A stretch of DNA of 64,000 nt. Origin: Skeletonema tropicum. Its lineage: Eukaryota > Bacillariophyta > Thalassiosirophyceae > Thalassiosirales > Thalassiosiraceae. Within the stretch, counting starts at the first letter, position 1. Each line of letters starts with the position of its first letter. Both the position numbers and the translations under genes were made by a program. The stretch spans positions 171,001-235,000 of the forward strand of contig CM074135.1 of assembly GCA_037178625.1 (NCBI GenBank), written 5' to 3'. The notes beneath the pieces are model-generated. The model was not told where the DNA came from. It ran no database searches and was given only the letters and a program-made list of their open reading frames with translations. Shown here in pieces: positions 1 to 12,473 of the stretch.

Positions 1-405
1 GGGAGGGGAACTTTGACCTCAGGACATCAATGACTGGCTCCCCCGTCTTGGAGTCAAGGTCAGTTGGCTTGTACAGACCACCTTGACCTCGGTCTGTCAC
101 CTCCCAAACTGCCTTCCGAATGTGACCATTTTGAAGTGTAGATGCAAATCGACGAGCCTGCGACTCGCCTATCCCATTGTCTCCCATGGGACGACCCCCC
201 AATCGTCCCGATTGTCCTTCAACTTCCACTGCTATAACCAGCGACAGAATATCTCCTTTCTCCCAGAGGTCAAGACGAGTTGTGATCAACTTTTTGATGT
301 CTGCGCTCTTGGAGCATCCCCTCTTTCGTGTGAGGATACAAGCAGGGAACATGAGAGCTCTTTATGCATTCATTTTGCCCTCTCAGACATTTTTGAATTC
401 GGTTG
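1..405 (-). pseudogene. LINE-type retrotransposon ORF fragment (region before the RT domain)
   Basis: Read on the minus strand from about 360 down to 1, one frame stays open and runs off the window edge. It includes ALMFPACILTRKRG, then a charged stretch with RRLDLW-like spacing, then ARRFASTLQNG, AVWEVTDRGQGGLY and DLDSKTGEPVIDVLRSKFP. This order (basic PxxIL segment, RRFxxLxxxGxxRxAVxxxTDRGxGG, then GxPVxDVLRxKxP) is what I know from the segment just ahead of the reverse transcriptase in LINE polyproteins of algae and other protists. TGA and TAA stops at about 365-390 break the frame on the upstream side. Element A1 interrupts the upstream continuation at 406. The family call is from memory of motif order, not from a search. 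Confidence 0.5.
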
Positions 406-837
406 TCGGCCCTCGGGGCCCCCGTTCATGGAGTGCAGAGCAGCGTAATAGGGGGCCGCAGGTGCCCTTCTATTACAGGTGGGAAAATTCATTATTTTTC
501 ACCCCCATTATTCTACAGAGTTATAGGTAGGAATCAGTACATGTGTTTTTTAGTGAGAAGGTTTACTTTAGGGACACGTAGAGTCCTCGGTAGAGACTAC
601 CGGCGTAGGATCTGTATGTGTTCCTATGTAGAAAGCAAGAAGTACCTGTTGAAAGCGAGAAATTGACTGTACTAGATGCGCTTTTTGAGCATCTATATCG
701 GTCTGTACGAGAAAGAAATACAGGTTTTACACGGGCGTTAGTCGATTTAGTTTTTGTCTTTCTTCGTCGCGAGAAAATGTCTTTTTGTAAAACTGTGCTT
801 GATATATCGAATCGTGCGCTTGCAGATGTTTTACTGA

Positions 838-2007
838 TCACCAGATGCAGACGCTTAATTGAGTTGTTGTATTCTTTGTGGTGAGAAAGTGTCTGTTTTG
901 TAAAACTGTGCAGTGATCAATTTTACTAATCACCAGATGAAGATCCTGCGAAGTAATCACTTGGGATTTCATGATCCTTCTTCGCTTCTTTCCACTTCTT
1001 GTTCGGGTTATGATGTCAGTAATCCTGGTTGTCAGGTCTGTCCTGTCTTTGATGAAATCGCCCTTGATTGCTGCTGCGTATGATGTTTTTGTGATTTCCT
1101 CTAACTTTCTCTTGCTATACCTCGTCTTCGACTCTTCTGCCTTCCCCTCCAAGTATTTCACCCAATTTGCTCGCTTCTTGTACGATTCGCAGAACTGGCC
1201 ATTTTGCTTTCTCTTGCAATTTTTTAATCGGTTCGTTGAAATGTTGCTTCCGGTCCAGTATATGGCACTGTCCGACGGGTATGCTTGATCTTTGGAGCCA
1301 AGTGTTTTGCCTCTGCTGGTAGCCACGTACATTGTTCCAAGAAACTTGCTAATCTCCCACAACTCATCTGCTGGATCTATTATCATGCGGTTCCAGCGGT
1401 CTCCTTTGTCGAATCCAGCTTCGAGTCCTTGACAGCGGTGGATGGTGATGGCGTAGGCAATTTGCAATGGCATGAATAATGCGGTGCAGCATCCCCTGTT
1501 GCAAATCTGCTCGTAGGGTGGGATTGGCACGTGCTGTGCGCAATAAGTTGGGGTAGGATGCATTTGTATCAGTATGAAATGAGTTAGTAGTGTTTTCGCA
1601 GAGAGTGGCAATTGTCTTGTGTCTTTCGTGTGTCAACTTTTACTCACCGTTGGGTTGTTCTTGTCCCATGGGTCCTCGCCTGGTGGTGGTTTGTATGTAG
1701 GGAAATCCACAACAATGTACTTCGGTAGGCTAACCTCACCTTTACCGTTTGGTCCAACGGAGCGATCCTTATCGTAAACGATCTCGACTACTACCCCAAT
1801 AGCTGAGACGTACAATCCTGAGTTGGGATCGATGTTGGCTGACTCCAAGCAAACATGTGCACCTACGCACACATCAAAGGTGTAGAATAGCCTCCTGCCG
1901 TAAAAGTGCAACTGGTATGCTGTGTTATTGCCCGCCATCCTGCTGCTGAATTGACACCTGAGCCTAGCTATTGGTACTTTCAGTCGTTCGTGTGTTTTGA
2001 TCAGCAT
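838..2007 (-). pseudogene. Helicase C-terminal remnant in A1
   Basis: Exons 2007-1648 and 1533-838 are separated by a 114-bp GTGAGT...CAG intron, giving 351 aa. They match the last part of the giant element's helicase (from residue about 2155), at roughly 70% identity by eye, with the same intron position. TIHRCQG and YVATSRGKT motifs are present, but Walker A and B are not. The translation shows no difference from the other three copies; see the A4 entry for the full description. Confidence 0.8.
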
Positions 2008-2130
2008 GTCTACGTAGGCAGTTGCATTTGTTTATTAGGTAAAATTGTTCAGTGATCGATTATACTAAAATGATTCAATAAGCAAGCGATACTTAGTGCG
2101 GCAGTGCACATGCACACAAAATAAACTCAC

Positions 2131-2907
2131 ATGATAGTTGAATCAGGAGAGGCCTTCTCTCCGACAGGTACCGGTTTAGACTTTTTCGTGACAGCACCTT
2201 TCTCGGACAAATCCGGTTCATCATCATCTTGAACAGGCTGATCACGGGAGCCCGAATGAGTTTTGTCTTCAAGTACAAGTTTCCCGTTCTCATCACTGGT
2301 GTGAAGTTGAAGGTTGAAAAAAAAACTTGTAAGTAAAAAGGAAAGACAGAATTTGTAAAACGGTACAATGAACAAAAATACCAAAATCATTGAACCACAC
2401 GAAGGTTAACCTTCTCTCTTACCAAAAATGCTCACAATTTGAAGTGTACGGCGCTTGGCTTGTACCTCCTTTCTGAGCAATAGCGGCAAACATTAAGAAG
2501 TTGACCGCTGCAGACACCAGATCATCTTTGTCAGTAGAATCAGTCTTACCAACTGGGACATTCGGGTAATGTTCAGACAGTTCATTCAGGATGTACTTGA
2601 TTGACCCGACTTCAAAGACGGAAAGAGCAGAAAAGAGCAGTTGTTCCTTCTCCAACTTGGCAACGTCAAACCCATCGCCTAATGCAACAGACGCTAGCAG
2701 CAAGAAGATACGATCGTCGGTACGCACCAAACGCCAATTGATGTCTGTTACGCTCAATGCAATGACAGGAGCCGACGGTTTAGCGGCAGTCTTGACCCCT
2801 GACGAAGTAAGACGTGCATCGACATTGCTCCGATTCCGCACGGCACGGAAGCCCTTACCATTACTACCAACGGTGGATATAACTGGATTTGTGTTGCCAA
2901 ACTTCAT
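2131..2907 (-). CDS. MKFG-family N-terminal exons in A1
   Basis: Exon 1 is 2907-2423 and exon 2 is 2295-2131, read on the minus strand, with GTAAGA donor and CAG acceptor. The protein begins MKFGNTN, like the giant element's 953-aa protein (MKFGFTN). The rest of that gene is deleted. See the A4 copy for detail. Confidence 0.65.
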
Positions 2908-4266
2908 TATTTATTCGGACAATGTAGAAATGTGATGATGTAAATGATGCAATGCATAATTTATGAGAGCTGTTGAACGGCTCGACAACGTACAAACTGC
3001 CTACATAACCGCCGCCAACGCACCAGCGCAATAATCAGCAGAGAACAATGCAATCAATAACCAACCACGTCATGAAGTAAACGAGTTCCTTCGTAAGCTA
3101 CGTCGGCAACACAAGATCTTGTGGTTCAACACATCGACAACACGTCGACAAAAAGATTCAGCTCAACACAAGACGTCGACGTGGAGTTAAGAACTGACGT
3201 ATTGATCAGTACGTGGCCAAAGATCGGCAGTTATTCAAATGCAAACACGTCGGCAACCAACGTCGGCGTCTATTTAGACTTGCATCAATAGACGACTCGG
3301 CAGATAATGTAATTGAGCCAATGTCGACCTGAGTACTTGCTGCATGAACTTAAATACTTTTTTGTTCATTGGATTTTGCCAACACCTGACTTCTGGTACT
3401 TTGTGACGTAAGACGATTGGAATCAAGTGTACTAATTCCTTAAGTAACGAAGTTTACCACGTCACTCAGAGAAAAAATTAAGAAAATAGAGGGTGACGGG
3501 GATGCACACCGGAAAGAACGAAGAAGCTCATCGACAATCTGACTTAATTAGCCTGGAAAAGTCCTTTTTAGCACAAATCAAGCGATTTTTAGATCTAAAT
3601 CATAAGATATAGCATCTAAATGACAATCAAAATGGGCATTTCAGCGGGGATGGGAGGGGGGAAAATCCCAACACTTCAAGTTGAAGTTCCGGAAGTAATT
3701 CAGAGCAAAGCACGTAGCTACGCTACTTTGGATCTCCCCGATGGAAAAGATATGCCTTGTACGCTGGCCCACGCCCACGAAACGCCAACAAAACTTACGA
3801 CCGTTAGAACAATGACAGCTACCACGCCTTTTCTCATTCTTGAGACCTTTTGATTCAAATTTTTTGTGGCCTGTCTCCATGCAATTAGAACCGCTGATGA
3901 AGGTGGCTAAGCTCCACCGAAACTCGTAATTAATGAATCATAAAGAGTTCGGTTATATTGCTTACTACCATCATCTGGAAAAACTCCTAGCTTGTAATAA
4001 GGACTTCGTGGCTTATTGCATTCAAGACATTTCTTTTCACATTGATAAAGATTGACAACGTCATTGCAGAGCAACTTTATAGCCGTATTCTATTGTAAAG
4101 AGACTAATTGGTAAAATTGTGCACAGCACAATTATACCAATTAAGGCCAACGTCATTGCAGAGCAACTTTATAGCCGAATTCCGTTGTATAAAGACTACT
4201 GACAAGCCACACAGCAAATGGCCAACAGCAAGATGACGACACAATACTTTACAGGCCCCGAGGGCC
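2908..4266. other. Non-coding 5' region of A1
   Basis: This is the mirror image of A4 44605-45963. It holds the paired 5' repeats at 4062-4085 and 4154-4177, the long hairpin at about 4105-4143, a cluster of YCGACGT motifs and short unconvincing ORFs. Confidence 0.6.
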
Positions 4267-4334
4267 CGCGCTGAACCCGCCACATACACCGCTGCACGCC
4301 ACCACTATTGCACCATTCTGCGCGCCCCTGTTTA

Positions 4335-4490
4335 TAAGAATATTGAGAAACCGAGCGCCAACTCTGTTGCGGTAGACCTCATAAAAGGGAGCAATACTTT
4401 TCACCACCCTGGAATAGAGTTTCTGGTAGTATCTGTCATCCACTGCAGATAGTTTCTTATAATCTGCTACGGACAACGCCTCCTAGCGAA
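4335..4490 (-). pseudogene. Second piece of the interrupted LINE
   Basis: On the minus strand the frame EALSVADYKKLSAVDDRYYQ continues to GARFLNIL. Across the A1 insertion it then reads TTEFKNV and a stop. The A1 insertion therefore splits a single ancestral sequence. The right limit is set by the copia LTR, whose exact end I cannot fix. Confidence 0.4.
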
Positions 4491-4499
4491 CACACGTTC

Positions 4500-4661
4500 A
4501 TGGAGATTCACGTAAACAAACTATATATTTAATCGTTAGCTAGTAATAAAGGGCGAGCTAGTTCCGTCGTACACAGGTCTACACAGGTCTGGTGCCTGGA
4601 TAGTAAAGAGGTAAAGACCCTCTTGGTTCCAGTCACTGATTGAGTCCCGTGTATTCCAACA
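4500..4661 (-). repeat. 3' LTR of the copia element (outer limit approximate)
   Basis: Minus-strand reading after the Pol stop gives a purine-rich stretch CGCTACGAGGGAG (4662-4674) followed by TGTTGGAATACACGGG. That is the classic polypurine tract plus TG start of a Ty1/copia LTR. The LTR contains a duplicated ACAGGTCTAC. Its far end lies somewhere near 4490-4510; the partner LTR is beyond 64,000, so it cannot be aligned here. Confidence 0.6.
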
Positions 4662-4679
4662 CTCCCTCGTAGCGAGGCA

Positions 4680-7600
4680 TTACCATCCAATTAGCATCTT
4701 GCGTAAACTAATAAATGTTTCAGAATCAAGAGGTTTTGTCAATGCATCTGCAAGTTGATCTTGCGTGTTGACATACTTAATCAGGATTTTGTTCGCGTTC
4801 ACAAAAGAGCGAAAATGATGATACTTCAGCGCAATGTGCTTTGTCCTCGGAGAGAATTTCTGCTTCGTCGCCATACTGATGCATGATTGATTATCTTCGT
4901 GCACGGTGCAGTTGAAATTTGGAATTGTAATCTCCATCGGGAATGCAGTTTTCAATTCTTTCATCATCTCCATCATTGGAATTACTTCTCGCAGTGCTTG
5001 CGATAGCGCGATGTATTCCGCTTCCGCAGTACTCAAAGCAATTTCCGTTTGCAACTTACTTACCCAGTGAATTGGGCAGTTTGCATACATGAGGATGTAT
5101 CCAGTTCTTGACATCACGCTCTCTGCTGATTCAGCATCTGCATGTTGCCAACCACCAGCGAAATCAGCGTCAACATAGCATTCTAAGCCCAACTTCTTGT
5201 CTGGTTTGTAGATAATTCCCTTGTCCATTGACGTACGTAGATATTTTCCAATCTTCATTACTGCTACCTCGTGACTCCGCTTCGGATCCATCGAAAATCT
5301 TGCGCATTGGTGTGTAGCAACTGAAATGTCTGGTCTAGTATTGCCTTGCAGGTAAGTCAACATCCCGATAGCTGTACGATATTTCCACGTATACTTGCGT
5401 TTTATGCCATTGCTGTCTTTCGATAGAATAGCTTTATCCGCAGGTGTAGAACGAGACTTTGCTGCTTGACCCCACTTACTGTCGTCACCGAGTCCTATCT
5501 CACTAACAATTCGTTGGATAAGATGAGGTTGTGAAAGCTCGAATGAACCATCGTCGTAATGCTGTATCTCTATCCCAAGAAACTTATCAATATCCCCTTC
5601 ATCAGTGAGAATAAATTTCTCTTCGCCTTCAACCAAAGACTTGACAAAGTTGTCGAGAGTGTCTTGGCTTGTACTGACTAAGATGCAGTCATCCACATAC
5701 GTCAATACCGCCAAACCTTTCTTGAGATAAAGACAGCTATCAATGGCACTCGGAGTTAAACCTCGCTTCATTAGACCTTCTTTCAAATGTTGATACCAAT
5801 TGTGACTGGCTTGCTTGAGCCCGTACAGATTCTTCTTCAACTTCAGCAGATATCTAGACTTGTTTGGATCTACTCTCCCCCTCCCGGTATTATCTTCATC
5901 GTCTGAATCGTCGTATTCAAATCCGATGGGGAGTTCCATCCAAATGTCTTCCTCCAAGTCCGCCTGCGGAAACGCTAAGACGAAATCAATAGATTTGGAG
6001 TGTAACCCGTGGATCTTGCAGATAAGGAGTAAAAGTCGAACAGTCAACATATTTACCACCGGAGAATAGGTCTCCCAGTAGTTCTCCCCCATTGCTGCAT
6101 ACCACCATGCGCACAAAGTCGTGCTTTATGCTTGAGTAATAGTCCTGCTGGACTCCTCTTGCGCTTAAATGACCAGATTGATTTAATTGCTTTCATGCCG
6201 TCAGGCATATCTGATCTCGGTACTAATTCCCAATGACCCCGCTGTTCATGATCTCTGACTTCTTTTATCATCGCCTCGCGAAAATCGTCTTTGTCGGCCT
6301 GTTGCATCGCTTGACCATAGTGAAAAGTCTCATTTGATGATATATCTTGAGTGACTAGAGAAAAGAAATGTGTAGCGTTGAAAGTCCCATCGTAGAGTTC
6401 ATTCGCCTCGTGATACTTCTGCATCATACGATGAGTCAAGGTGGGTGATTTACCGTTGGATGTAACATCATGATGAAAGATGTTGTGATTTGGCATAGAT
6501 ATTTCAGAAATGGTGCTTACTGTTGAAAGAGCAGTGTACAGACATCTGCCAGCACGAGTACGTGACAAGGTTTCTGTAGCAGTTCCAATAGTAGATAGGG
6601 CGGTAGCACATTTCTCTGCCTGAGCTCTAATGCGTTCAGATCGCCGTAGCCCTGCTTCCGCAAGATTGATAACTGTTGGCATCTCCAATTCATTGGAGAC
6701 CTGAGCTGTTGGAGCTGGAGCGGTTGATTTCTCTGTCGCTGTCATGGCATTATTGTTTTGTGTACTTCGTTGTGGTGTAGAAAGACTTGCTGCAGCGTCT
6801 TCTTCCTTCGCCGAAGGTAAACTGCCTGACTCGCCGCCTCCCTCGGCAACTGGCACAACTGGCATTGTGTCGATAGGAGCGGATGATGCCGGTGTATTTG
6901 GATTCTTGCTGTTGTTTCGATCGTTTATTATTGCAAAGGGATCAGTAATAGCCGTCGCTTTTCGTTTCCTAGTCCCATCCATCGGCAGGGGTTCGATATT
7001 CCCCTCGTTCATATTCTTCAACCAAGTATCAGTCAAACGAAAATCCTCTGAAGTAGCTAGTTCGGATGAAGTCTGAACAAGCTGTTCCCACATTGGTGGC
7101 ACCGATGCGTTCTGCATATAGGGTACGGTACTAAAATTGTCATCGAAAACCACATGATATGCTGGTGATACTAGACCTGTAACCGGATTGAATACCAATG
7201 CAACTGAACCCGCATGAATCGGTGAATGCCCAAGATACACACCGCATCTTGATCGTGGCTCCCACTTTGGAACTTTACCTCCAGCTGAATGCGCCCTCGA
7301 GTCTAAAACAAATACCGGACAGAATAAAGTGTGAAAGGTCTTCACTGGAACGTTTTCCATCGATACTCCGTGAAGCTTAGCTTCTGGAGTGAGTCCATCC
7401 TCGTCAAGATGGAGCACATTGTGACGATCAGCTGCTGCTTTCATTGCAAATGGCCAAAGATAAGTAGAGATCATTTCAGGCCACATCCGCATTCCATGCA
7501 GCAATAGCGTTCGAGCAGTCAAAGTCAAATATTTGTTCTTTGCTTCAATCTTTCCATTTTGTGAATGATGGCCGACACCACAAAATGTAATCGCTTGCTG

Positions 7601-9025
7601 GTGCAAATTGCAATTGTCTAACCAAGCCTTATCGGCAAATCTTCCATTATCACAGCGGTATGACTTAACTTTCCTACCCGCAATAGTGAAGATCTTTTCA
7701 AATGCTTTCTTCGCTGTAAGCGTATCCTCCGTGGTGAAAGACTTCATGATATGCACATAGACGTAATCTGATACATGATCCACGAAAGTTGTCGCACCCC
7801 AAATACGCTCACTCGTAAGCTTCCAACTCATTTGTGGAACCAGTCCAGGTTGTGCACTCACAATCTGATCTGCAGACACGCCATCTCCTGGTAGTACCTC
7901 AGTTTTCTTCTTGATGCTCCCACCTCCACCTTTGTGTCGCCACGGGCGGCGTCTAGCGTTGCCAAACAAGCATTCTAGGCACTTCGGCGGAGCTTTCTCA
8001 CATTGTAGTAGAGACTTCGGAAGAACTCCAATCTTAGCAAGACGAAAAAGATGCTTGAAATCCAAGTGATATAGGCCATGATGCCATCCTAGCAGCTCCT
8101 GTTGAATCGGAGTAAGTTGCTGTGGACGGGCTAAGGCTTGCGCCTCTTTCTGCGAAACACCTACTCCAACTTCATTCCTGTAGTCAAGAGGGGAGCCAGG
8201 TATGTTCTCAAACGAAGGCTGTAGTTGTGAAACAAGAGTCGAGTCATGGACGGCAATCCGAGTTCCATCCTTGCGACGAATAAGATGATTCTTGCCCGAT
8301 GCATCTTCTCCCTCGTAAACCACACTATCCGTTTTCAAAGTATCACCCTCCATACGTTTGTAAAGTAGGTTTTCTCCAAGTTTAAAAGGATATTTCGATT
8401 GTTCTTCCGGTGACTTGTTGGAGGAACAAGGTAGACAATAATCTGAAGAATACGGCGGCTTGTACCAAGACTCACGCTGATCTGGAATCTGGTCCACCAC
8501 TCCAACTTCTCCCTCGTCGTCCTCAACGAAATTAGTCGGTTGTACAGTATACGCAGTTGTAAAAGCGTGACGAACAGTACTATCGTAAAAACGTGACACC
8601 CGCGTACAAAATGCCTCGAAATAAGAATTGCCCTGATAGAGAATCAACTCTGGGAGTTGTGACTCCGACTTGTGCAGAAAGTTCAACCTGTGCTTCTGAT
8701 TATCCCAAACTAACTCTGTGCGAGCACCACTAGTCCGAGACCAAGTGCCATCGATTGCAAGAGGATTGTTAGTAGGATCCGTATCATTGAAGAAATTTGA
8801 CAGCGCTACAACTCCAAGAATGTTGTAGGGTGTATGCGGATCATAGAATGCACAGGAATCTGATAAGTCCAAATCTTTCCATCATTGTCAGGTAACTCCA
8901 GTCGAAAAGTTCCAATGTACCGAACTCGTTCGTCTTCACCACTATGCGTCTGAATGCTTGATGTTACTGCCCTCAAGTCACCGAAGAGATCTCTTTGATT
9001 GCTGATGATTAGATTGGCGCAACTA
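4680..9025 (-). pseudogene. pol: Copia Pol: protease (C-terminal half), integrase, RT, RNase H; frameshifted
   Basis: The minus strand carries, in order: protease remainder (SCANLIISNQRDLFGDL, 9024 onward); integrase zinc finger (WHHGLYHLDF, CLECLFG); integrase core with D, D and E in SADQI, YRCDNGRF and NGKIEAKNK; a copia-type RT with KARLCAHGGMQQWG and the YVDD box; and RNase H motifs CYVDADFAGG, STAEAEYIAL, HEDNQSC and PRTKHIALKYHHFR ending at 4680. Two one-base deletions break it. One, near 8853-8858, separates GKIWTYQIP from CAFYDPHTPYNIL. The other, in a G run at about 6087-6091, separates MQQWG from NYWETYSPVV. G-outer cuts the protease at 9025/9026. Order and motifs define Ty1/copia; similarity to diatom CoDi elements is from memory. 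It is inactive. Confidence 0.92.
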
Positions 9026-9322
9026 TGAAATGGTGCGCGCGGCGATTAGTGGCTGCATGTTGTGTATGGTGTGTAGTGCGGCGCGGGCCCTCGGGGCCTG
9101 TTTTTTTTTTGTGCAATGTACCCGTCTATAAATTTGCTCTGCAATGCTTGTTGTTGTAACATAAATGTGTCATGATGACAAAATTATTTTGTGGATTTCG
9201 TGTTGGATTTTTTTTTGCAATGTATCCGTCTATAAAGTTGCTCTGCAATGCTTGTTTTTATTGTAAATAAATTTGTTATGATGTCAAAATTATTTCGAAT
9301 ATTATAGTTCATTTGATTTTTT
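9026..9322. promoter_or_regulatory. 5' terminal region of G-outer
   Basis: The inverted 13-mer GGCCCTCGGGGCC lies at 9086-9098, followed by a T tract. Two direct repeats with the core TATAAAGTTGCTCTGCAATG (the first copy has ATTTG) lie at 9123-9146 and 9227-9250. Each is followed by an AT-rich imperfect stem-loop. The TATAAA in the repeats could serve as a core promoter for the gene starting at 9323. See the same region of G-inner. Confidence 0.55.
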
Positions 9323-11126
9323 TATGGATGCAGCATCAAGTCAAGATAGGATAGAGGCCGAAGCCGAGCAAGAATTGATGGTAAGACATTTGAATGCTTC
9401 TGTCATTGGCTACGATTTAAACGGAGGGGAGTTTTGCAGTACTACTCTTTCGAATATTATTAACGAGTTGGTCTTTATCACTTATTTATTTTTTACTTCG
9501 CTATTTGATATTCACATGTACTTGTTCCATCTAAGGCTCGTTACTGCATTCTTCATCAATATTGGTAGCGCTAGGCATAACTTAGATAGTTTCCCTAGAT
9601 ATCGACTCAGCAGTCACTTAGCGTTCGTCGGTTTTTTGCCTTTGATTGGTTAGATCGGGTTTGCCGTTTTCTGATACGATGTACATTATTGTCCCTGGAA
9701 TGTTAGTTTCGTTTTGGGTCTCTTTGAAGTAGTACCATTTTGGTGTATGTATCGTTGTACCATAGTGCCTCATTATATCTTCTTGCTTTTCCTCTCTTTC
9801 TTTCTCTATCCTTTTTGTAATAGCTATCTTTGCTCTTGTTTTGCTCTGTTGTGCTTCTATCATAAGATTTCGAAGTTGCGTTTTTGTATAGATTGGCAAC
9901 TCCATTCCAAGGAAAGTTTGTAAGGAGCTCCACTGGATATCCTTATTATTCTGTTTGTACATCTTGCTTGTTTGATCTGGAGTGTAGCATTCCTTGGTAG
10001 GCTAGTGAGTGTGTGTTCATTATTTGTGTGAGGTGTTAGCAAGTACTCTTTCTACATAGTTTCGAGCTTTTCATTTCTTTCCTGCTTTTGTGTGTTTCTC
10101 GTGATCTCGCCGAAGTGATACACATGTTATTTTTTCCGTCATTTCGCTGGCCTTATGTTGTCTTCTCATTTCACAGTTCTATTGTGAACCTTCTTGTTAC
10201 TTGTTATGACATTTCTATATTCATCTTTAGATCTTAGCGTTCGACGACGATGTGTCAATCGTCCGATACACCGTTACAAGCTGGTGTCCATGATCTTGTC
10301 TCTCAGTAACTGTAATTGCAACCCAGCGGGCAGCAATTTCTGTAATGTCAATGATTTATCATGTTCTAGCTCTAATCTTCACATCTTGGGCAACATCGAC
10401 GTGTCAGTATTTTTCGGTGGTGATCGTAGATCGCTAAATGTGTTCCATGTATGCGGTGGCATCTTGATTCGAACCCAATTTGCTCGTCAGTTCGCTCTGA
10501 GGTATCGAGCGCTGGGTGACATAGCGTTTTGGCGCTTCTGGGAAGTTGTTATCATGCAGTCCGGCTGGTATGTACTAGAGGTGAAAAGATTTAATGACGT
10601 ATTCAGTAAAGGAGTGTACTCTCATATTTGCTTAGTTAGGAGATTGCCTTCATCACTTTGGTCCAGCTGTTCCCGGGTGATTCACCGTCGGAGATCTGTA
10701 TTATGTTCTTTACATCGTGATTCTTTAAGCAGCTGTGATATTGTGTACAGCGCTATATCAGAAATTGACGTCTTTTTGCGTCATAAATACAACAAAGTAG
10801 GCATATACGGTGACAGGCCACGACGTTCTATGAGCTCTGCGGTCAAGTTCAGTAATGAACAAGTTCATCTTTTTCGGCATAAGCTTCAGCTTCTTCGTCG
10901 CATTATAGCAGTTAGAGATCCAGTAGCAGATATCCTTCTTCTTCTTTTAGATATCTACGCGTTGGCAACTTGCCTCTCTAGACCTGTTCCTTTTGATTTT
11001 GATGCTCGCAATATACGTTCTGTTGCAGATCTTCTCGAGTCTCAAGTTAGGTATTTTCTGCAGTCATGTTTGCAGGCTCAAAGGATAGAAAGCCTATTTT
11101 CCGAAATTGACGAAGTTGCGCTTTAA
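9323..11126 (+). CDS. Unknown small gene of G-outer (copy of the 18764-20567 gene)
   Basis: This is near-identical to the G-inner copy: a first ORF from 9323 (MDAASSQDRIEAEAEQELM) and a long open exon after an acceptor at about 10230, ending at 11126. No disabling change is seen. Function and exon structure are unresolved; see the G-inner entry. Confidence 0.4.
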
Positions 11127-11334
11127 CTTAGTTGTTAGTTGTAATATTTAGCACTATAACTAATCGTAATTGTCCCTATATTGTACCAGTCCTTGTTAGG
11201 CTCACACTCTTGGATTTTCTGGCACACAGTAATAGTAATTCGTTGTACTGTCGTTTTGTAGTTCGATGCTGTAATTGTCCCCATATTGTACCAGTTCCGG
11301 TTGTTCTCATTTACTTGGATCTTCTGGCACGTAG
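11127..11334. repeat. 105-bp tandem repeats at the 3' ends of convergent genes (G-outer)
   Basis: These correspond to 20568-20775 of G-inner. TAATTGTCCCTATATTGTACC and a one-base variant recur 105 bp apart. The LTR element entered inside this array, leaving its CGTAG target copy at 11330-11334. Confidence 0.6.
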
Positions 11335-11551
11335 TGACCTGGTTAGCTGAATTCAGTTCTAGAGGGAGTCTATGATCGATTGACAATATTAATAATTGTG
11401 AGTGTTACTACTACTGGACTTCTTCATGGTTGTTAATGGATATGGAGATGATGCTGTCGACGTGGATCTTTCCTACGCACTTCTTCTGAATATCCACGTA
11501 AAGAGATCGATACATAAATACTATTATGCCAGTACCTATCGTACCTCGACA
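11335..11551. repeat. Left LTR, 217 bp
   Basis: It begins TGACCTGG and ends CTCGACA. It differs from the right LTR by one base that I can see (C versus T near 11490), which indicates a recent insertion. Confidence 0.85.
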
Positions 11552-12041
11552 TTGCTGCCCCATGGATCGAGCTCAAGCGTTGTTGTTGTTTGCTTTGATT
11601 TGGCTGATATTGAAATTTCATTCCTTGACTATTCTTGGATATTCTGACTAATCTAGCGTGCACGCGAAGGTACTTTTTATGCGGGAATTTCCGCTGTGGA
11701 ACCCATAACCACGGAACCTACTCAAGGCAGGGGGTACGCTATTCTCTTTCTCATTCTACCTATCTATCTTTCTATCTCAGTATCTCTATCTATCTATCTA
11801 TCTATCTGCTGATGCTGTTGCCTCTACTGTGCTAACAATTCGAAGATTCTGGCTCTAACGTGTTGATTGTTATTCCTTTGCTGACCATCGGTTGGTCATG
11901 AAAGTTCGATACATACATGCTCAGTATGCCAGCAACTACTGTACTTTGGCATTGCTGCCCCATGGATCGAACTCATGAGACATTGCTCGTAAAAATTGCA
12001 CTTGACTTCTAGGTCCTGCGACTTGAGAGAAACGAAAATGA
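11552..12041. other. LTR element interior, left part, non-coding
   Basis: No gene is seen. GCTGCCCCATGGATCGAGCTC next to the LTR recurs at about 11954 with one base changed, together with part of the LTR end (ATGCCAGCAACTACTG), so there is a degenerate partial copy of the LTR border. A TATC microsatellite lies at about 11757-11810. Confidence 0.6.
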
Positions 12042-12473
12042 TCGGCCCTCGGGGCCCCCGTTCATGGAGTGCAGAGCAGCGTAATAGGGGGCCGCAGGTG
12101 CCCTTCTATTACAGGTGGGAAAATTCATTATTTTTCACCCCCATTATTCTACAGAGTTATAGGTAGGAATCAGTACATGTGTTTTTTAGTGAGAAGGTTT
12201 ACTTTAGGGACACGTAGAGTCCTCGGTAGAGACTACCGGCGTAGGATCTGTATGTGTTCCTATGTAGAAAGCAAGAAGTACCTGTTGAAAGCGAGAAATT
12301 GACTGTACTAGATGCGCTTTTTGAGCATCTATATCGGTCTGTACGAGAAAGAAATACAGGTTTTACACGGGCGTTAGTCGATTTAGTTTTTGTCTTTCTT
12401 CGTCGCGAGAAAATGTCTTTTTGTAAAACTGTGCTTGATATATCGAATCGTGCGCTTGCAGATGTTTTACTGA

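Larger units (their letters stand above)
406..4334 (-). mobile_element. Short Helitron-like element, copy A1 (3,929 bp)
   Basis: One of four copies of identical length. The coding strand is minus. The 3' end (window 406) carries the hairpin GGCCCCGAGGGCC two bases from the terminus; the 5' end (window 4334) starts TAAACAGG with the same 13-mer inverted about 70 nt inside. There is no target duplication: the LINE sequence on the two sides rejoins as GGTTG-TAAGAATATT, in frame for the upstream LINE residues. The copy holds a two-exon gene on the minus strand (2907-2131) and a helicase C-terminal remnant (2007-838), but no Rep domain, so it cannot encode its own transposase. Confidence 0.85.

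Noticed and set aside
3620..3880. Overlapping 77- and 79-codon ORFs in the A leader
   Set aside because: No similarity, opposite strands of one stretch, no splice context.
11552..11575. Sequence after the left LTR whose complement resembles the 3' part of a tRNA (possible primer-binding site)
   Set aside because: It lacks the TGG that pairs with a tRNA CCA end, and the same sequence recurs at about 11954 away from an LTR.
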